Shown: piece after piece, positions 58,228 to 61,177 of the stretch | Numbering within the stretch: the first letter of the stretch is position 1 | How the letters are laid out: every line of letters begins with the position of its first letter | Assembly (NCBI GenBank): GCA_021155885.1 | Contig: JAJNBB010000005.1 | Coordinates: 1-61,177 of the forward strand | DNA length: 61,177 nucleotides | Reading direction: 5' to 3' | Source: Fibrobacteria bacterium | GTDB lineage: Bacteria > Fibrobacterota > Fibrobacteria > UBA11236 | Notes under the pieces: model-generated | Told to the model about the DNA's origin: nothing | The model's database searches: none | The model's input: the letters and a program-made list of their open reading frames with translations, nothing else | Program-made: the position numbers and the translations under genes

Positions 58228-58237
58228 CTAGATTTCC
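58228..58237 (+). promoter_or_regulatory. Candidate -10/-7 element before serS
   Basis: CTAGATTTCC is a full match to the consensus, followed by AAGGAG (58244-58249) and the ATG at 58259, so serS would have a short leader with a normal ribosome-binding site. A GGGGG...CCCCC stem (58202-58218) lies just upstream. Confidence 0.45.
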
Positions 58238-58258
58238 ATCCCCAAGGAGACAGAAGTC

Positions 58259-59548
58259 ATGCTCGATCCCAAGCTGTACCGCGACCACCCCGAAAAAGTC
58301 CGGGAGGGGCTGCGCCGCCGGGGCGCCTCCTTCGACCTGGACGGGCTGCTGCGGCTGGACCAGGAGAAGCGCGCCCTGGGGACCGAGCTCGACGGCCTGA
58401 AGGCGGAGCGCAACGCCGCCAGCGAATCCATCGCCCAGCTCAAGCGCGCGGGCAAGGACGCCTCGGAGGCGATCGAAAAAACGCGCACGACCGGGGACCG
58501 CATCAAGGACCTCCAGATCCGTTTCGACGTGATCGAGGAGCGCGCGCGCGACCTCGCCCTGCTCTGCCCGAACCTGCCCCACGCCTCCGTCCCCGACGGA
58601 AAAAGCTCCGCCGACAACAAGGTCGCCGCGACCTGGGGCGAGGATCTGCGGGCCCGCGCCGAAGCGCGCGTGGTGCCCGATCATATCGAGATCGGCATGA
58701 AGCTGAAGCTGTTCGACTTCGAGCGCGGGGCCAAGATTTCCGGCAGCGGCTTCCCGATCTTCACCGGGGCGGGCGCCCGGCTGGAGCGCGCCCTGATCAA
58801 CTTTTTCCTCGACACGCACGTGAAAGCGGGCTTCACCGAGGTTTCCCCGCCGTACCTGGTGAACCGCGCCTCGATGGTCGGCACCGGGCAACTCCCGAAG
58901 TTCGAGGAGGACATGTACCGCAGCGACGGCGAGAACCGCGACCGCGATCTGTTCCTCGTCCCCACGGCCGAGGTCCCCGTGACCAACATGCACGCCGACG
59001 AAATCCTCGACGGTGCTTCGCTCCCGGTTTCTTATTGCGCCTTCACCGCCTGCTTCCGCCGCGAGGCGGGCTCGTGGGGAGCCGATACGCGCGGATTTTT
59101 GCGCCTGCACCAGTTCGACAAGGTCGAGATGGTGCGCTTTTCCGCGCCCGAGAACTCCTACGAGCAGCTGGAGTCGCTGCGCGCCCAGGCGGAAAAGCTT
59201 TTGCAGCTGCTGGAGCTTCCCTACCGCGTGCTCGAACTCTGCGCGGGGGACATGGGCTTCGGCGCGGCGAAGTGCTACGACCTCGAGGTGTGGGCCCCGG
59301 CCGAGAAAAAATGGCTGGAGGTTTCCTCGGTTTCGAACTTTGAGGACTTTCAGGCGCGCCGGGCCAACATCCGCGCGAAGTCCGGCGGGCAGACCCGCTT
59401 CCTCCATACCCTCAACGGCTCGGGCCTCGCTACGCCGCGCGTGCTGGTGTCCTTCCTGGAAACCCATTACACCGAGCGCGGCACGGTGCGCATCCCCGAA
59501 GCCTTGCGCCCCTGGATGGGCGGCCTGGAAGAAATAGCCGCCGCATGA
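58259..59548 (+). CDS. serS: Seryl-tRNA synthetase
   Basis: 429 residues, typical. The N-terminal antiparallel coiled coil (about 25-105; KRALGTELDGLKAERNAASESIAQLKRAGKD and on) binds tRNA-Ser. The class II core has TAEVPVTNMHADEIL near 241-255, motif 2 FTACFRREAGSWGADTRGFLRLHQFDKVEM (near 260-290, substrate Arg) and motif 3 NGSGLATPRVLVSFLE near 385-400. It charges tRNA-Ser and Sec-tRNA. The porX-like gene overlaps its stop by 4 bases (ATGA). Confidence 0.97.
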   Translation: MLDPKLYRDHPEKVREGLRRRGASFDLDGLLRLDQEKRALGTELDGLKAERNAASESIAQLKRAGKDASEAIEKTRTTGDRIKDLQIRFDVIEERARDLALLCPNLPHASVPDGKSSADNKVAATWGEDLRARAEARVVPDHIEIGMKLKLFDFERGAKISGSGFPIFTGAGARLERALINFFLDTHVKAGFTEVSPPYLVNRASMVGTGQLPKFEEDMYRSDGENRDRDLFLVPTAEVPVTNMHADEILDGASLPVSYCAFTACFRREAGSWGADTRGFLRLHQFDKVEMVRFSAPENSYEQLESLRAQAEKLLQLLELPYRVLELCAGDMGFGAAKCYDLEVWAPAEKKWLEVSSVSNFEDFQARRANIRAKSGGQTRFLHTLNGSGLATPRVLVSFLETHYTERGTVRIPEALRPWMGGLEEIAAA

Positions 59549-61131
59549 GCCCTGCCCAGGCGCATAAACTCCTCTGGATGGACGGGGAGATCGAGTTTCT
59601 CCGGGCGCACGTCGCGTTTTTGGAGAGCAAGGGATTCGCCGTGGAAAAAACCACGAGCCTGTCGGGCGCCCTGGACTCGCTGAAGAATTGCCCTTACGAC
59701 CTGGTGCTGCTCGATGAGCAAACTTTGGGCAAGGAGGGCGCTTCGACGGTGAGCCGCATCCGCGCGGCCTGCCGGGCGCGCGTCCCCCTGCTGCTCGTGA
59801 CCAAGAACGACGAGGAGCGCGCGGCCACCTCGAACTGGGGCAAGGACATGGACGGCTTCGTCGGCAAGCCGGTGAATCCCCGGCAATTGCTCGTCGCCTG
59901 CCGCACGGCCCTGCTGGCGCGCGCCGACCGGACCGACGCCGCGACCTCGGCCTACGTGCGCTCGCGCCAGGAGATCAAGTCGGAGCTTCTGGCCGCGCCC
60001 TCTCCCGCCAAGTGGGAGAAAATCCACTTCAAGATCAGCAAGTGGGATCTGGAAATGGCCGCCTCCACCGACTCCGCCCTTCAGGAAACCCACCGCGTCC
60101 ACAAGCGCGATCTCGCGCGCCGCTTTCTTTCGTACGTCGAGGACCATTACGCGGGGTGGGTCGGGCGCCAGGGCGGCAACCCGGACCTGCATACCCAGAC
60201 GGTGAGCCGCAAGCTGCTGCCTCTGCTGCAGCGCAAGGTCCCCGCCGCGCTCGTGGTGCTGTCGGGACTGCGCTTCGACCAGTGGATAGCGATCCAGAAG
60301 CAGGCGGAAGCCTGGTTTCGCGTGGAGAACGCGGCGGCCTGGGCCCTGTTGCCCACCGAGGCGCATTTCTGCCGCGCGGCGCTGTTCTCCGGCTCCTTGC
60401 CGCGCGACGTAAGCCTCGATCACCCGACGCTATGGCAGCGCATGGGCCTGGCCGAAGAGGAAATCGCCTGCCAGCGCGAGCTGCTCAAGATCCAGCTGCG
60501 CAAGCTCAAGGTCGACCTGGAAGACCCGCGCTTTATCCATGTCCGCAATCTTGCCGATTGCGCCGCGCTTCCCCGCGCCCTCGAGGCCAAGGCCGACGCC
60601 TCTTTGATCGTCGTGGTGGTGGAATTTCTCGATCTTATCCGCCCTGCCGGCGCGGAAACCGGTTCGCAGCCCCCCGAAACGGGAGGGGGCGAGGCGGAGA
60701 TCCGCGCCGCGGCGGCGTCGACCTTCCAGCGGTCGGGCCTCGCCGATGCCCTGCGCGTCCTGGCGCTCATGGGGCGCTCGGTGGTGGTCACGGCGGACCA
60801 CGGGGCCGTGCGCGCCGACACGCCGGCCGAGGTGTTCTGCCAGGAGGAACAGTCCTCGCACCCGCGCGTCAAGATCGGCCCGAACATTTCCTGCGACGAG
60901 CGCCAGGCCCTTTTCGTCGAGGCTCCGGAGCGCTACGGCCTGCCGGCCGAATCCGCCGAGACCGCCTACGCCATCGCCAAGGGACGCTTTTACTTCGTCT
61001 ACCCGAACAAGTTCCAGTATTTCGTCACGCCCTACAAGGACCAGATGGTCAGCGGCGGCATCTCGCTGGAGGAGATCATCGTCCCGCTGGCGACGCTGAC
61101 GCCGAAGGCGCCCGCGCCTCCGAAGGCATGA
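59545..61131 (+). CDS. porX: PorX-like response regulator: receiver + PglZ (alkaline-phosphatase-fold) domain
   Basis: 528 residues. The receiver domain (about 8-122) has the phosphoacceptor D57 (LVLLDEQ), T86 and K108, but the acidic pocket is D13-G14-E15 where PorX usually has D-D-E. A helical region leads to a PglZ domain (about 210-525) with LRFDQW near 242, TADHG at 416-420 and YPNKFQYFVTPYKDQMVSGG ISLEEIIVP at the end. Compared with the PorX consensus I remember, most catalytic residues are replaced (see findings). PorX controls type IX secretion in Bacteroidota, and the next gene is tsaE, a PorX neighbour there too. Overlaps serS by 4 bases. Confidence 0.85.
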   Translation: MSPAQAHKLLWMDGEIEFLRAHVAFLESKGFAVEKTTSLSGALDSLKNCPYDLVLLDEQTLGKEGASTVSRIRAACRARVPLLLVTKNDEERAATSNWGKDMDGFVGKPVNPRQLLVACRTALLARADRTDAATSAYVRSRQEIKSELLAAPSPAKWEKIHFKISKWDLEMAASTDSALQETHRVHKRDLARRFLSYVEDHYAGWVGRQGGNPDLHTQTVSRKLLPLLQRKVPAALVVLSGLRFDQWIAIQKQAEAWFRVENAAAWALLPTEAHFCRAALFSGSLPRDVSLDHPTLWQRMGLAEEEIACQRELLKIQLRKLKVDLEDPRFIHVRNLADCAALPRALEAKADASLIVVVVEFLDLIRPAGAETGSQPPETGGGEAEIRAAAASTFQRSGLADALRVLALMGRSVVVTADHGAVRADTPAEVFCQEEQSSHPRVKIGPNISCDERQALFVEAPERYGLPAESAETAYAIAKGRFYFVYPNKFQYFVTPYKDQMVSGGISLEEIIVPLATLTPKAPAPPKA

Positions 61132-61177
61132 TCGACATCGTTTCGCGGTCGGAGGAAGAAACCCTCGCGCACGCGGC
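61128..61177 (+). CDS. tsaE: tRNA threonylcarbamoyladenosine synthesis ATPase TsaE (N-terminal fragment)
   Basis: ATG at 61128 overlaps the porX-like stop (ATGA). The visible 16 codons read MIDIVSRSEEETLAHA, matching the S-x-E-E-T-x-x-x-A start of TsaE, which binds ATP and activates the t6A complex. The gene runs off the window. The assignment rests on this short motif and on the known porX-tsaE neighbourhood, so it is moderate. Confidence 0.6.
   Translation, partial: MIDIVSRSEEETLAHA

Noticed and set aside
59545..61131. PglZ domain as a sign of a BREX or Pgl phage-defence system
   Set aside because: The PglZ domain is fused to a receiver, the neighbours are serS and tsaE, and no pglX, brxC or brxL is present; PorX explains it better.
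1..61177. tRNA, rRNA, insertion sequences or prophage genes
   Set aside because: None was recognised on either strand; a covariance-model scan would be needed to exclude small RNAs.

Overview
The window is a gene-dense, high-GC stretch of a Gram-negative chromosome. An outer membrane is implied by an LptD-like assembly protein, a TonB-dependent receptor, a small beta-barrel and several lipoproteins. The FCB superphylum is implied by a PorX-like response regulator (REC + PglZ) next to tsaE, secreted enzymes with C-terminal sorting-like domains, bacillithiol genes, and an upstream motif resembling the Bacteroidota -7 element TAnnTTTG. Tandem GH10 xylanases, a malectin-domain protein and short basic C-terminal tails make Fibrobacterota (or a close relative) my best guess. 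No rRNA, tRNA, insertion sequence, prophage or CRISPR array was seen.

Layout. 1-425: two tiny Cys-rich secreted or anchored proteins (the first runs off the window). 475-3680: cysteine desulfurase, then an alkylation-repair pair (Ada-AlkA fusion and Ogt). 3869-8288: YceI-like protein, esterase, bioB, hisH, hisF. 8302-11887: three NAD(P)-binding oxidoreductases divergent from a TetR regulator with a candidate operator between them, then a VOC protein. 12030-12685: a Phd/ParE-type toxin-antitoxin module with a perfect palindromic operator. 12815-18581: prfB with its programmed +1 frameshift, lysS, a cyclophilin-FKBP fusion, a second FKBP and an unknown membrane protein. 18752-27415: folE2, clpS with a coupled unknown gene, a zinc-ribbon protein, an ABC-2 export trio, argH, a small EamA-like protein and an aminotransferase. 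27630-32567: malectin protein, PAP2 phosphatase and two GH10 xylanases. 32641-35249: fused pabAB and a beta-barrel. 35257-40721: an operon with an unusual PHP-glycosyltransferase fusion and a cytoplasmic six-hairpin glycosidase-like protein. 41221-47455: bioA, a degenerate receiver-like protein, then a tightly coupled methyltransferase-bshC-bshB-bshA operon. 47452-58103 (minus): M23 peptidase, lipase, YtxJ bacilliredoxin, lipoprotein, hisB, rodZ, maf, lptD and a TonB receptor. 58259-61177: serS, the PorX-like gene and the start of tsaE.

The genes fall into a few functional sets: xylan degradation and export with its regulator; bacillithiol synthesis and use, possibly with N-methylation; histidine, biotin, folate and arginine biosynthesis; and envelope assembly.

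Three genome-scale patterns stand out. First, at least six unrelated families of long inverted repeats sit right after stop codons, often enclosing a terminator. Second, a motif close to CTAnnTTTCC recurs upstream of transcription units, in many cases only 3-9 bases before the start codon, suggesting leaderless mRNAs. Third, the PorX-like protein appears to have lost most of the catalytic residues of its phosphodiesterase domain and one acidic-pocket residue of its receiver. These three, together with the methyltransferase in the bacillithiol operon, are the observations I would follow first.
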